From: Leptobrachium leishanense
Taxonomy: Eukaryota > Chordata > Amphibia > Anura > Megophryidae
Direction: 5' to 3'
NCBI GenBank assembly: GCA_009667805.1
Contig: CM019067.1
Span: forward strand, 64,960,637-65,024,636
DNA length: 64,000 nucleotides
This document shows positions 1 to 10,318 of this stretch, one piece after another. The notes under the pieces were generated by a model, which did not search any database, was not told the origin of the DNA, and worked only from the letters and a program-made list of their open reading frames with translations. Position 1 is the stretch's first letter. Every line of letters starts with the position of its first letter. The position numbers were made by a program, and so were the translations under genes.

Positions 1-68
1 CAGAAACGTAAAAACAGCAGTGGGCACTTTCGGACTGATAATGGCAAAATCGCCTGGTCACTAAGGGG
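1..68 (+). mobile_element. 3' end of a piggyBac-like element (upstream part outside window)
   Basis: These bases match, with scattered substitutions, the last 68 bp of the piggyBac element that ends at 18132. Both finish in GGTCACTAAGGGG followed by TTAA (here 69-72), the piggyBac target. The rest of this copy lies before the window. It shows that the family is present at least twice locally. Confidence 0.8.
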
Positions 69-339
69 TTAATATTATTTATTCATCTTAGATCTGGCCA
101 CTATGAGAACCAGCCTGTCAGATTAGGGATTTATTGTAGTTGTTTATGTGCAGAAAGTCACTGTCCAGCCTAGTGGCTTCTTAACCTTCTGCTGCCCTTA
201 CACTGTCTGCATTCAGCTAGTAGTGTCTTCTGCTCTTTGGGTGTTTTATTCCTTGGCTCATGTCGAGTGCCAACCTGACACCACCTACATGATTTGGGTG
301 CAGACCTCATCTATACCCCTCCCTTGGTTTAAGTCCTTT

Positions 340-440
340 TATAGAACAAACCAAAGTCCTTGCACATACAATAAAGATCCAAAAAGGTTCCTCTGATCCA
401 AGAGCGACCTAAAATGAATTTAATGAAAAGACATACATTG
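340..440. repeat. Left arm of an outer inverted repeat
   Basis: About 90-100 bp here match the reverse complement of 4178-4276, with long identical stretches such as ACAATAAAGATCC followed by AAAAAGGTTCCTCT. The pair brackets all the nested elements between. It could be the ends of one old element or two opposed copies of a dispersed repeat; no target duplication was found to decide. Confidence 0.6.
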
Positions 441-1368
441 CGCAGTACGTCAAATTCCACATACGGTGGTAGAAACTCACTCACTTATTCATGAGCCATA
501 TATAGTTGACTCTGGACTATAACAGCATAAATGATCAGCCAATCTTAGGCTGGCGTCAGACGAGTGCATGTGCGCCAGTGACGTGCGGTGAGGTCAGTGG
601 CTGGTGAGGCACTGGTTAGTATCAGAGCCAGATATACAAATGCAAAACAGCCAAAAAACACTCTAGCTCCCAAAGAGGAGGCTTCAGGCATTTAGTACAT
701 CAGAAGGACAGACACTGCGAGTAAGGACTGACTGGAAGCCGATTCTGTTCCTACAGACCTTTATACAGAACAATTATCTTACAATATGCCTTCTAAATTG
801 CATTGGTAAAGACTTCTTAAATGAAGAATCTACAGTCCTGGGTCCTTGTACCTGGACTTGTTTTCATACAGGGTTATTCATTCAGAGAGAGGTGAAAAGC
901 AGGAGAATGACTGGAGAATGTAAAATTCTAGGTCAAAATAGCCAAACCAGAAAATTTTTCCCTTTCATGATCTGCTATTTTGACCTAGAATTTTCCATTC
1001 TCCAGTCATTCGCCTGCTTTTCACCGCTCTCTGAATAACCCTGATACAGGGCTATTCAGAAAGGTGAAAACCTTGAGAATGACTGGAGAAGTGAACATTC
1101 TAGGTCAAAATAGTCAAACCAGAAAAATTCTCCCATTTATCTCACTTTCCAAATTGGCTGTTCATTTTCCTGCCAATTTTCACCTCTCTCTGAATATCCC
1201 TGATAATCATTGTGCTGGCTACACTATCAGGGATATTCAGAGAGAGGTGAAAACCTTGAGAATTGGCAGGAAAATGAACAGCCAATTTGGAAAGTGAGAT
1301 AAATGGGAGAATTTTTCTGGTTTGACTATTTTGACCTAGAAGTTTAACTTCCAGTCATTCTCCAAGCG

Positions 1369-1503
1369 CAGGGATCTCAAACTCACGGCCCCCCAGATGT
1401 TTTTGCCTACAAGTCCCAGAATTCTTTGAATGCATTAGATGGCTAGGGAATCATGGGAGCTGTAGTTCAGAAAAATCAGGGGGGCCAGAGTTTGAGATCC
1501 CTG
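1369..1503. mobile_element. Short hAT-like MITE inside the MITE array
   Basis: A 135-bp element with perfect 16-bp inverted ends CAGGGATCTCAAACTC. It interrupts the sequence CATTCTCCAAGG-TTTTCACC of the surrounding MITE, leaving CTCCAAGC and CTCCAAGG at the two sides, roughly an 8-bp duplication. Confidence 0.7.
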
Positions 1504-1659
1504 CTCCAAGGTTTTCACCTCTTTCTGAATAGCCCAGATACAGGGCTATTCAGAAAGGAGAAGTTAAAATTCTAGGTCAAAATAGTCAAACCAGAAAAAT
1601 TCTCCCATTTATCTCACTTTCCAAATTGGCTATTTGGTATAGATTTTTCAATGGGCTAT

Positions 1660-2036
1660 TTGGTCTAGAATCTGTTTCTCAACTCGTTTCCTCGGCCTGG
1701 TTTGCCAGATATGTGAAGCACAGGTGATATGATTTGCTGCTCAGTGTTTGCAGTATTCAGTCTGCATTTTCCAAGGTGATCTGAAAAATCTAGCCTGTAG
1801 TGGGTCCTGGGGACTGGAGTTGAGAAACCCTGGTCTAGATTTGGCTGGAGAATGAACAATCTAGACCAGGGTTTCTCAACTCCAGTCCTCAGGATCCACT
1901 ACAGGCTAGATTTTTCAGATCACCTTGGGAAAATGCAGACTGAATACTGCAAACACTGAGCAGCAAATTATATCACCTGTGCTTCACATATGTGGCAAAC
2001 CAGGCCGCGGAAACGAGTTGAGAAACAGATTCTAGA
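1660..2036. repeat. Inverted repeat with arms of about 180 bp
   Basis: The arm 1660-1850 is repeated in reverse at 1862-2036 around a short AATGAAC-containing spacer. The shared segment begins GTTTCTCAACTCCAGTCCTC in the right arm. It sits symmetrically inside one of the foldback MITEs, so the whole block 1535-2150 could fold into one long hairpin. Confidence 0.75.
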
Positions 2037-2370
2037 CCAAATAGCCAATTTGTAAAGTGAGATAAATGGGAGAATTTTTCTAGTTTGACTATTTTGACCT
2101 AGAATTTTAACTTCTGTCATTCAAGGTTTTCACCTCTTTCTGAATAGCCCTGTATCAGGGTTATTCAGAGAGCGGTGAAAAGCAGAAGAATGACCCTGTA
2201 TCAGGGCTATTCAGAAGGAGGTGAAAACCTTGGAGAATGACTGGAGAAGTTAAACTTCTAGTCAAACCAGAAAAATTCTCCCATTTATCTCACTTTCCAA
2301 ATTGGCTGTTCATTTTCCTGCCAATTCAAGGTTTTCACCTCTCTGAATAACCCTGATATTTTAGGCTAAA

Positions 2371-2446
2371 AAAAAAAAAAAAAAGTTAAGCCAACGCTTG
2401 CCCCTGGCAAAAAAAAAGACACACACACACACACACACACACACAA
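2371..2446. repeat. Poly-A tract and CA microsatellite
   Basis: An A run near 2371-2387 is followed, after a short unique piece and a second A run, by about 14 CA dinucleotides at 2418-2444. Confidence 0.9.
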
Positions 2447-2940
2447 GAAAGAAAGGGTGTGTAAAGAGACTGGCACTGTAAGAACACATACACACACACT
2501 GCTCTATATGCTGCCCCTATAACAAAAGTATTAAGAGGAGCTTGGCCACATCCATTAGGATTCCTTAAAGCACCTATACATTTTTGCATCATTCATATTA
2601 TACTGAAGGGAAAGCAAGCCACTGACCCAACCTGACTTCTGCACACTGCAGGGCAGCACTTTCAGGCACTGACAGGGAGCAAAATGGAGATCTGACACCC
2701 CAGCCCAAAGCCAGTGACCCATGAAGCACACGCTGTGATCTGACAGCCCTGGTAGAAGTGGAGTTGAGAGAGTCTTGCTGGCAACGTTGCATCTGCTGAG
2801 TCCCCCACCTGTCCTGTCCTGTCCCTCCCCAGGCAGCCTGGCTAGAGGTACAATACATCATACAGATTGACAGCTAAGCACTATCTGAACATCAGCAAAG
2901 AGGAAAGCCATGGCCATGGCCTCTCCCCCCCCCAGTGAGG

Positions 2941-3222
2941 TCACTTACCTTGCAGCTGTGCAAAGAGGGCTTCCTGCTGCTGCACCCCCTCAGATCCCTC
3001 CTGGGGGGCAGATGTGTTGTGCATTCTTCCAGCCCCAGTTAGCAGACAATAACCAGCCTGGGGTATAACTGGGCATCCCCAGCTGTGGCAGAGCAGGGCA
3101 CCCCTGTGCCAGGCTCCTGGACTGCAGCTCCCCATGCAGCCAGTCAGGGGTTGTCCATCATGCAATCTTTTCACAGCCTGCATTGGAGGGCTGCCTGGCC
3201 TATCATTGCCAGGAAGGGGCAT
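2941..3222 (-). other. Possible captured first exon inside the hAT element (unrecognised)
   Basis: On the minus strand a 93-codon frame runs from 3222 to 2941 and its 3' part is followed by AAGGTAAGTGA, a near-consensus splice donor. An internal methionine gives a short N-terminus ending QQQEALFAQLQ just before the donor. Upstream on the same strand lie two inverted CCAAT boxes in a perfect hairpin (3288-3320). This would fit a promoter plus first exon carried by a DNA transposon. I do not recognise the protein, and a chance frame in GC-richer DNA is quite possible. Confidence 0.25.
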
Positions 3223-3907
3223 GTCTAACTGCTAGACTTCCTGTCAATCAGAGGCAGTCCTCTAATGTAGGGGTTTTCTGGGAATGGCTTGGACCAATGG
3301 TACTTTCCCATTGGTCCAAGCTTTCCCATGCTCTGTCAGTCTGTGCAGCACTAATGAGCAGTGATCTCTGACGTGTGCTGCACACATCTTGAGCAGTTTA
3401 CTCAATTAGTGCAGCGGGGAAACGTCCTGCTATGCAAATTGCGTAGGCTGGGAAAACTAATGCCTGCAGAGGCAGAGGACGGAGCTGACAGCGGGGGAGC
3501 AGGTGAGTTTGTTTTTAGTTTATTAATTTATCACTTAATGGCAGGTGCGGCTGTGCCTCCCATGCCTCCACTGACTGCACGTCCCTGATGTGCACCCATA
3601 CTGACGTGCCTTCTGGCGTCTGTTGCAGCATTGAGAAACTGCGATGGGGCCAGCCTCACACTGTTGCGCGAGTACGAATTGCGCGCTCAACAGTGGTCCT
3701 GCTGCGCACGTGCAGCAAGCCTCTCCGTCAAAGCACTAGGATGCGCGTTGAGGGAGCCACAAAGCACGATCCTCCATAGGAGGATCGAGCCTTGCAGCGC
3801 TGAGTGCACTAACTGTGCTCAGCGAGGTGGCCGGCGTCGAGTGGAAGGAACATCCACTCTCACTGTTGTTCCTTCCGCTCTTCAATGACGCTCGTCTGAC
3901 CCCAGCC

Positions 3908-6113
3908 TATCCTCACCACGCAGCTATTTCTCAGTAAAATCCCAGGCAGGTATACAACCATAGACTTGCGATGTTGTGGTAGCTTCAAGGAGGCTGTATA
4001 TGTGCAGAAACCTCACACAAGATCTCGGGGTGTAAAAAAAAAAAAAATAGCCACCATTATAGTGCCATGCAAACTACCTTATATAGCCAAAGTCCGGAAA
4101 TTAAAATTCACGCCATAAGACAGGAGTTCCGCCAGTATCACTTCATCACACTCCTGTTCCGTGTGGTTCCACTGTGTGTATGTATACCTTCTCATTTTTT
4201 TCATTTTAGGACTCTCTGATTAGAGGAACCTTTTTGGATCTTTATTGTATGCGCGAGGATTTTGGTTTGTTCTATTAATGTTTTTGGTGTACACGTATAT
4301 GGCATATAGGGGCATCAGCGGGGTCAGAATGATCATAAGGATACTTGGCAATGCAAAATCCCAAAAACAGTGAAAATTAAATAAATCATAAAATAGCCTC
4401 CTTAGCTCTGATCCTGCAGTGCAGATGGAGTCATACGTCTCTGCTTTCCCTCACCACCAGCAGTGGAAACAAATGGTTCACCATGTCCTTCTGTGGCTAC
4501 TGTACCAATCTACATATGCGAACACTATGGACTCCAGAAGCTAAAACTACCTGGGATATTTGTGGGGACAAATTGGACAATATTAGTGCAATTGGAGGAA
4601 CAAGAAGTAATATGAGAGTGTGCAGTGGGTAAGGGGAATATAGGCAATTGTGGGGCGGACAGACACAACAATGGGCAATGTGGGGGCGATGTAGCAGCCA
4701 TATATTTGGCATTGATCAATTTGTGGACAAAGAGTCGATGTGCGACATTGGATAATTTGGCAACAATATGTGGAGCAGTGCTCCATGCGGTGGTAATGCA
4801 GGGTTATGTAGGAGACGTTTTGCAATTTTTCCAGTTATAAACATATAATGTTTGCCTAATGTAAGCCTTGCGCTATAGAACTGCAATTATGTGCAGAGTG
4901 ATAAGCAATCTAATTCAATGTGTGGTAGTGATAATCCTCACAGCACACCATGCAGTATATACTTATATTGCGAGGTGAATATAGAAAATCAACCATGTGC
5001 CCTGTATAGGAAAAAAGAGATCACAATCTAAAAGTAGCGTATGTATAGGAAGAGCGTTCTTATACAACTTGCAAGAGTCAAACTCACAAACGAGGAGCAA
5101 TCTCGTGTTGCTCTTGTAGCGCTGTTTAAAAACACTGTTGCTGTATTGTTCGGGTTTGGCCACCCGAGGGAGACAAGCGCAATGTAAAGTATACTGGACA
5201 CAATGGGACTAGGTTTTCCATCATGCTTTGCGGCGGAGACAGGAAGTGGGTGGGGAAAGAGGAAATGACATCCGCAGCCTCGTGGGGAGGAGAGCCAGTG
5301 TGAGCCGAGCGGTGAACAGAGTAAGACGCACGTGAGACTGTGAGCGATTGTTACCAGGCCGGAGAGCAGGCCTGCCTTGCCGACACTGGGGATCGATACA
5401 GTGACTTGCCAGAGACCTAGTAATCCACCGCTGAGAGGTTTTGCACAGACACCGAGTTCCAGATTGGACCCCGAGTAAGGAGACCGCGATGATCCACTGG
5501 GAGTGCAGGCGGTAGGCCGTAAATCTTGTTGTAGAAGACAGACAAGCAGGAGAAGCGGATCCGGTGGCACAAAGTTCCAGTATAATCCAGCGGAGAGACA
5601 TCCTTGATCGGGCAGCGGAACAGATTGTCTGGCGGATGGGTGAGAGGCCTTCCAGGCCACAGTCAAAGTTAACGAAGCACACTGCAGTATTGCTTAAATT
5701 TACAGGGCCCCAATGTGACTAGTCGAATATTTACTAAATCCATTCACTGGCCAGTTGAAATATAGTACCCGGGTACCTGAGCACACACACACACACCTTT
5801 TTGGGACATAACCTGCACGGGACTTACACTCCAGAAACGAAGGGGTTAAACTTTTATTTTACCGCTGCGTGTTTCTCTTATTTTGAAATCCTGTTTTCTA
5901 TATACCGTGCTTACATTATATATGCCGCTTTATTGAGACCAGTAAAGTATATAATTTCTAAAATCCACAACAGTGCTGGTGTATATTTATTCCCTAGTGC
6001 GGAGAGACTAACCCGAGGTTAAATTCAGCGGCTCCTCCGGGAGTGAGCGCTACACTCTCACAGGTATAGCCCGAAAGGTGATGCCTCCCGGGTTCCTGGT
6101 GCCCAAAGACCTC
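3908..6113. other. No recognised gene; right arm of the outer inverted repeat and unassigned repeats
   Basis: 4178-4276 is the right arm of the inverted repeat paired with 340-440. 4550-4840 has a loose recurrence of AATTGTGGGG-like words. 5220-5690 is GC-richer with open minus-strand frames (212 and 153 codons in different frames) that look like nothing known to me. A short CA run is near 5780. The block 5160-6050 may be an unrecognised transposon terminal region. Confidence 0.5.
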
Positions 6114-6340
6114 TTCAGATTATTATTGTGATCATTTATATAGCACCAACAGTATCCGCAGCGCTTTACAATAACCAAAGGGAACGAGATAAACGGACCT
6201 ATACCTTCGCCGTATCGTGTCAGAAAGGGGCAGACGCGGGCAATGTTTTTGAGTTGAAAGTAACAGGATTTGGTCAATGTCTGCATGTGGGGAGAGAATG
6301 TTAGGTCAGAATCAAAAGTGACACCAAAAGATCCCACATC
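6114..6340 (-). pseudogene. L2-type LINE fragment (ORF2 scrap joined to a 3' tail)
   Basis: Read on the minus strand, 6337 to about 6200 encodes a run containing LGVTFDSDL-like residues (seen as FGVTFDSDLTFSPHMQTLT) and KSCYFQLKNIARV, typical of the polymerase C-terminal region of L2-type LINEs. It is followed by a 3' tail with GTAAAGCGCTGCGGATAC and AATAATAAT, so an internal part has been lost. The Tc1 element at 6354 lies directly beside it. Confidence 0.65.
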
Positions 6341-6353
6341 AATCTGCTGTTTA

Positions 6354-7990
6354 CAGTCAGGTCCAGAAATATTGGGACATCAACACAATTCTAACATCTT
6401 TGGCTCTATACACCACCACAATGGAGTTGGAATGAAACAAACACAATGTGCTTTAACTGCAGACTGACAGCTTTAATTTGAGGGTATGTACATCCAACGC
6501 AGGTGAACGGTGTAAGACTTACAGCAGTTTGCAGATGTGCCTCTCACTTGTGAAGGGACCAACGGTAATGGGACAATTGGCTTCTCAGCTGTTCCATGGC
6601 CAGGTGTGTGATATTCCCTCATTACCTCAATTACAATGTGCAAATAAAAGGCCCAGAGTTCATTTCAAGTGTGCTATTTGCATTTGGAATCTGTTGCTGT
6701 CGACTCTCAAGAAGCGATCCAAAGAGCAGTCAATATCAGTGAAGCAAGCCATCATTAGGCTGAAGAAACAAAACAAACCCATCAGAGAGTTAGCAAGAAC
6801 ATTAGGCATGGCCAAAACAACTGTTTGGAACATTCTGAAAAAGAAGGAACACACCGGTGAGCTCAGCAACACCAAAAGACCCGGGAGACCACAAAAAACA
6901 ACTGTGGTGGATGACCGAAGAATTCTTTCCCTGGTGAAGAAAACACCCTTCACAACAGTTGGCCAGATCAAGAACACTCTGCAGGAGGTAGGTGTATGTG
7001 TGTCAAAGTCAACAATCAAGAGAAGACTTCACCAGAGTGAATACAGAGGGTTCACCACAAGATGTAAACCATTGGTGAGCCTCAAAAACAGGAAGGCCAG
7101 ATTAGAGTTTGCCAAACAACACCTAACAAAGCCTTCAGAGTTCTGGAACAAGATCCTATGGACAGATGAGACCCAGATCAACTTGTACCAGAGGGATGGG
7201 AAGAGAAGAGTATGGTGAAGGAAAGGAACTGCTCATGATCCTAAGCATACCACCTCATCAGTGAAGCATGGTGGTGGTAGTGTCATGGCGTGGGCATGTA
7301 TGGCTGCCAATGGAACTGGTTCTCTTGTATTTATTGATGATCTGACTGCTGACAAAAGCAGCAGGATGAATTCTGAAGTGTTTCGGGCAATATTATCTGC
7401 TTACATTCAGCCAAAGGCTGCAGAACTCATTGGACGGCGCTTCGCAGTGCAGGTGGACAATGACCCAAAGCATACTGCAAAAGCAACCAAAAATGTTTTT
7501 GAAGGGACAGAAGTGGAATGTTATGCAATGGCCAAGTCAATCACCTGACCTGAATCCCATTGAGCATGCATTTCACTTGCTGAAGACAAAACTGAAGGGA
7601 AAATGCCCCAAGAACAAACAGGAACTGAAGACAGTTGGCAGAGCATCACCAGGGATGAAACCCAGTGTCTGGTGATGTCTGTGCTTTCCAGACTTCAGGC
7701 TGTGATTGACTGCAAAGGATTTGCAACCAAGTATAAAGAAGGGACAGATTGATTTATGATTATTATTCTGTCCCATTACCTTTGGTCCCTTAACAAGTGG
7801 GAGGCACATCTGCAAACTGCTGTAAGTCCTACACCGTTCACCTGAGTTGGATGTACATACCCTCAAATTAAAGCTGATGGTTTGCAGTTAAAGCACATTG
7901 TGTTTGTTTCATTCCAACGTCATTGTGGTGGTGTATAGAGCCAAAGATGTTAGAATTGTGTCGATGTCCCAATATTTCTGGACCTGACTG
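6354..7990 (+). mobile_element. Tc1-like transposon with long terminal inverted repeats
   Basis: The element is bounded by TA on both sides (6352-6353, 7991-7992). Its ends CAGTCAGGTCCAGAAATATT are the outer part of inverted repeats of about 222 bp (6354-6575 and 7769-7990), much longer than the short repeats of many Tc1/mariner elements. Total length is 1637 bp with one decayed transposase between the repeats. The arms are still very similar, which suggests a moderately young copy. Confidence 0.93.
6712..7752 (+). pseudogene. Tc1-family transposase, inactivated
   Basis: In order: an N-terminal helix-turn-helix region (VKQAIIRLKKQNKPIRELAR), a GRPQKT hinge, the second DNA-binding half, then the DDE domain. 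The first Asp is in WTDET (about 7160), the second in DNDPKHTAKA (about 7460), and the Glu in SPDLNPIEHAF (about 7550). Damage: the expected start codon region lacks ATG, W-to-stop at 7216-7218 (RRVW then TGA), a frameshift near 7520 that moves NVMQWPSQSPDL to another frame, and a further shift near 7650 before the conserved C-terminus (CKGFATKY). The product would cut and paste the element at TA sites; this copy cannot encode it. Confidence 0.9.
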
Positions 7991-7992
7991 TA

Positions 7993-8718
7993 TATCAATG
8001 GAATGAACTTCACGGATTCCCATGGCGATCTTGGGTGGCTAATAATCACCTCCAGATACCGGATAGCGTATATAAAAGAAGTTTGCATTTCATGTAGCAG
8101 CAACTTGCGGATAAGTGGAACAAGTAGTCGCACAACTGACTGTAACCTGGCTTGTTAGACAATGTTGCCAGTTTGATCATTGTGTTGCCCTATATTTAGG
8201 GCAATGCGACTTCATGGGGGGCTAGATGACACTAATGAGATTACATTTATACTGAGAATGTGAAATGCAATAATGCTCTGGAAATTGCTTTGTGTGATTA
8301 TAGCACTGTTTAGGAGAGCGTCTGGGAGCAGAGAAAATTGAAAATAGTTTCTTACTCGAAAGCATTACCATTTTACTGTAAAGTATTTTCTTACCTGTAA
8401 CCTTGGTATATTGTAAATTATATGAGGTTTATTTTCGTTTAAATGTGAGGTAGAAAGGAGATTTATATTGGTTGTCTATGCATCTGAACATGGATAATCT
8501 GTTTAAACATAATATTCAAGGACATGCATTTTCTTGTGTGTTTTTTTTTTTTTTTATAAGCTCCAGTAGCGAAAGGATTAATAATCGTTTATTAATTTAT
8601 ATAATTTAAGGTGACCTAAAATATTAATTCATTTAGTAATGTGTCTGTAGGTAAAGTGTATTCATATGTCTATATAACTACTTTCCTATCAGGCTACATG
8701 TAAAAAAATCTATAAGGG
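7993..8718. other. AT-rich DNA without recognised features
   Basis: No coding signal, tandem repeat or recognisable transposon end was seen. A poly-T run lies near 8541-8555. Confidence 0.6.
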
Positions 8719-8852
8719 TGAGTCACAGAACTGACTTGCACCCCAGCTGAAAGACGATAAGCCAGGGTGTTTGTTTCTCCCTTTTGAATTTCTTCAATGC
8801 AAACTTTATAGCCAGTGTAAATGTACTTTTATTACTGTACTAGTTGTAAAGC

Positions 8853-8867
8853 CTGCCCAGAGGGCAG
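8853..8867 (-). other. Helitron 3'-terminal hairpin
   Basis: CTGCCC and GGGCAG pair with a three-base loop, nine bases inside the CTAG terminus (8840-8843 on the plus strand reads CTAG). In Helitrons this hairpin marks the transposition end. Confidence 0.85.
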
Positions 8868-8872
8868 TCTAT

Positions 8873-10318
8873 TGTGGATATACTGCCCCTGCTCATGTAT
8901 ACTGCCCCAGCTCGTGGATACTGCCCCAGCTCGTGGATATTGCCCCAGCACGTGGATACTGCCCCAGCACGTGGATATTGCCCCAGCACGTGGATATTGC
9001 CCCAGCTCGTGGATATTGCCCCAGCACGTGGATACTGCCCCAGCACGTGGATACTGCCCCAGAACGTGGATACTGCCCCAGCACGTGGATACTGCCCCAG
9101 CACGTGGATATTGCCCCAGCACGTGGATATTGCCCCAGCACGTGGATATTGCCGCAGCACGTGGATACTGCCCCAGCTCGTGGATACTGCCCTAGCACGT
9201 GGATATTGCCCCAGCACGTGGATATTGCCCCAGCTCGTGGATACTGCCCCAGCTCGTGGATACTGCCCTAGCACGTGGATGGATACTGCCCCAGCACGTG
9301 GATGGATACTGCCCCAGCACGTGGATACTGCCCCAGCTCGTGGATATTGCCCCAGCACGTGGATATTGCCCCAGCACGTGGATACTGCCCCAGCACGTGG
9401 ATACTGCCCCAGCACGTGGATACTGCCCCAGCACGTGGATATTGCCCCAGCTCGTGGATACTGCCCCAGCACGTGGATACTGCCCCAGCACGTGGATATT
9501 GCCCCAGCACGTGGATACTGCCCCAGCTCGTGGATACTGCCCTAGCACGTGGATATTGCCCCAGCACGTGGATATTGCCCCAGCTCGTGGATACTGCCCC
9601 AGCTCGTGGATACTGCCCTAGCACGTGGATGGATACTGCCCCAGCACGTGGATGGATACTGCCCCAGCACGTGGATACTGCCCCAGCTCGTGGATACTGC
9701 CCCAGCACGTGGATATTGCCCCAGCACGTGGATATTGCCCCAGCACGTGGATACTGCCCCAGCACGTGGATACTGCCCCAGCACGTGGATATTGCCCCAG
9801 CTCGTGGATACTGCCCCAGCACGTGGATACTGCCCCAGCACGTGGATACTGCCCCAGCACGTGGATATTGCCCCAGCACGTGGATACTGCCCCAGCACGT
9901 GGATACTGCCCAGCACGTGGATATTGCCCCAGCTCGTGGATACTGCCCCAGCACGTGATACTGCCCCAGCACGTGGATACTGCCCCAGCACGTGGATATT
10001 GCCCCAGCACGTGGATACTGCCCCAGCACGTGATACTGCCCCAGCACGTGGATACTGCCCCAGCACGTGGATACTGCCCCAGCACATGGATACTGCCCAA
10101 GCTCGTGGATGGATACTGCCCCAGCACGTGGATACTGCCCAAGCACGTGGATACTGCCCCAGCTCGTGGATACTGCCCCAGCTCGGGGATACTGCCCCCC
10201 CCGCTCGTGGATATGGCCCCCCGCTTGTGGATATGGCCCCCCCGCTCGTGGATATGACCCCCCCGCTCGTGGATATGGCCCCCCCGCTCGTGGATATGGC
10301 CCCCCCGCTCGTGGATAT
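8873..10318. repeat. 19-bp minisatellite (about 70 copies)
   Basis: The unit on the plus strand is TTGCCCCAGCACGTGGATA, with TAT/TAC and CACG/CTCG variants and occasional 23-bp units that duplicate GGAT. A block is repeated at a distance of exactly 350 bp (starting 9191 and 9541), a higher-order repeat of about 18 units including two 23-bp ones. From about 10190 the unit changes to a C-rich form, CCCCCCGCTCGTGGATATGG. Because 19-bp units lack stop codons in many phases, all six frames stay open; these are not genes. Confidence 0.95.

Larger units (their letters stand above)
869..2356. repeat. Head-to-head array of TA-flanked foldback MITEs
   Basis: At least four to five foldback units with ends of the type CAGGGYTATTCAGARAG are joined end to end, each junction being CCCTG-(A)TA-CAGGG or a close variant (near 1045, 1220, 1530 and 2150). 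Interiors share TTGACCTAGAA and CTCACTTTCCAAATTGGC blocks in alternating orientation. TA at the junctions suggests a Tc1/mariner-type MITE that repeatedly inserted into its own ends. Other copies of this family are at 19811-21322 and around 20349-20590. Confidence 0.7.
576..3587. mobile_element. hAT-type element, non-autonomous, about 3.0 kb
   Basis: The left end reads CAGTGACGTGCGG and the right end, reversed, CAGGGACGTGCAG. The element is flanked by ATGTGCGC (568-575) and ATGTGCAC (3588-3595), an 8-bp duplication with one mismatch, as hAT elements make. No hAT transposase frame is visible. The interior holds a head-to-head MITE array, a long inverted repeat, a poly-A and CA tract, a perfect hairpin around 3288-3320 carrying inverted CCAAT boxes, and a possible captured exon on the minus strand. 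Confidence 0.75.
548..3907. mobile_element. PIF/Harbinger-like MITE split by a hAT insertion
   Basis: The left end GGCTGGCGTCAGACGAG (preceded by TTA) mirrors the right end CTCGTCTGACCCCAGCC. The ends resemble the GGCTAGGGTCAGAC ends of the MITEs at 29424-29790 and 38925-39349, so this is a divergent relative. Removing the hAT element at 576-3587 leaves a few hundred bases rich in CpG. No coding capacity is visible. The flanking trinucleotides TTA and TAT are not identical, so the superfamily is an inference. Confidence 0.55.

Noticed and set aside
148..396. 82-codon frame near the window start
   Set aside because: No recognised motif, and its 3' part lies in the arm of the outer inverted repeat.
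5028..5682. 212- and 153-codon minus-strand frames as a host gene exon
   Set aside because: They overlap in different frames in GC-richer DNA, with no recognisable domain or clear splice sites; chance frames are more likely.
8873..10318. CRISPR-like array
   Set aside because: Repeats are directly contiguous with no spacers, and the genome is a vertebrate; it is a minisatellite.
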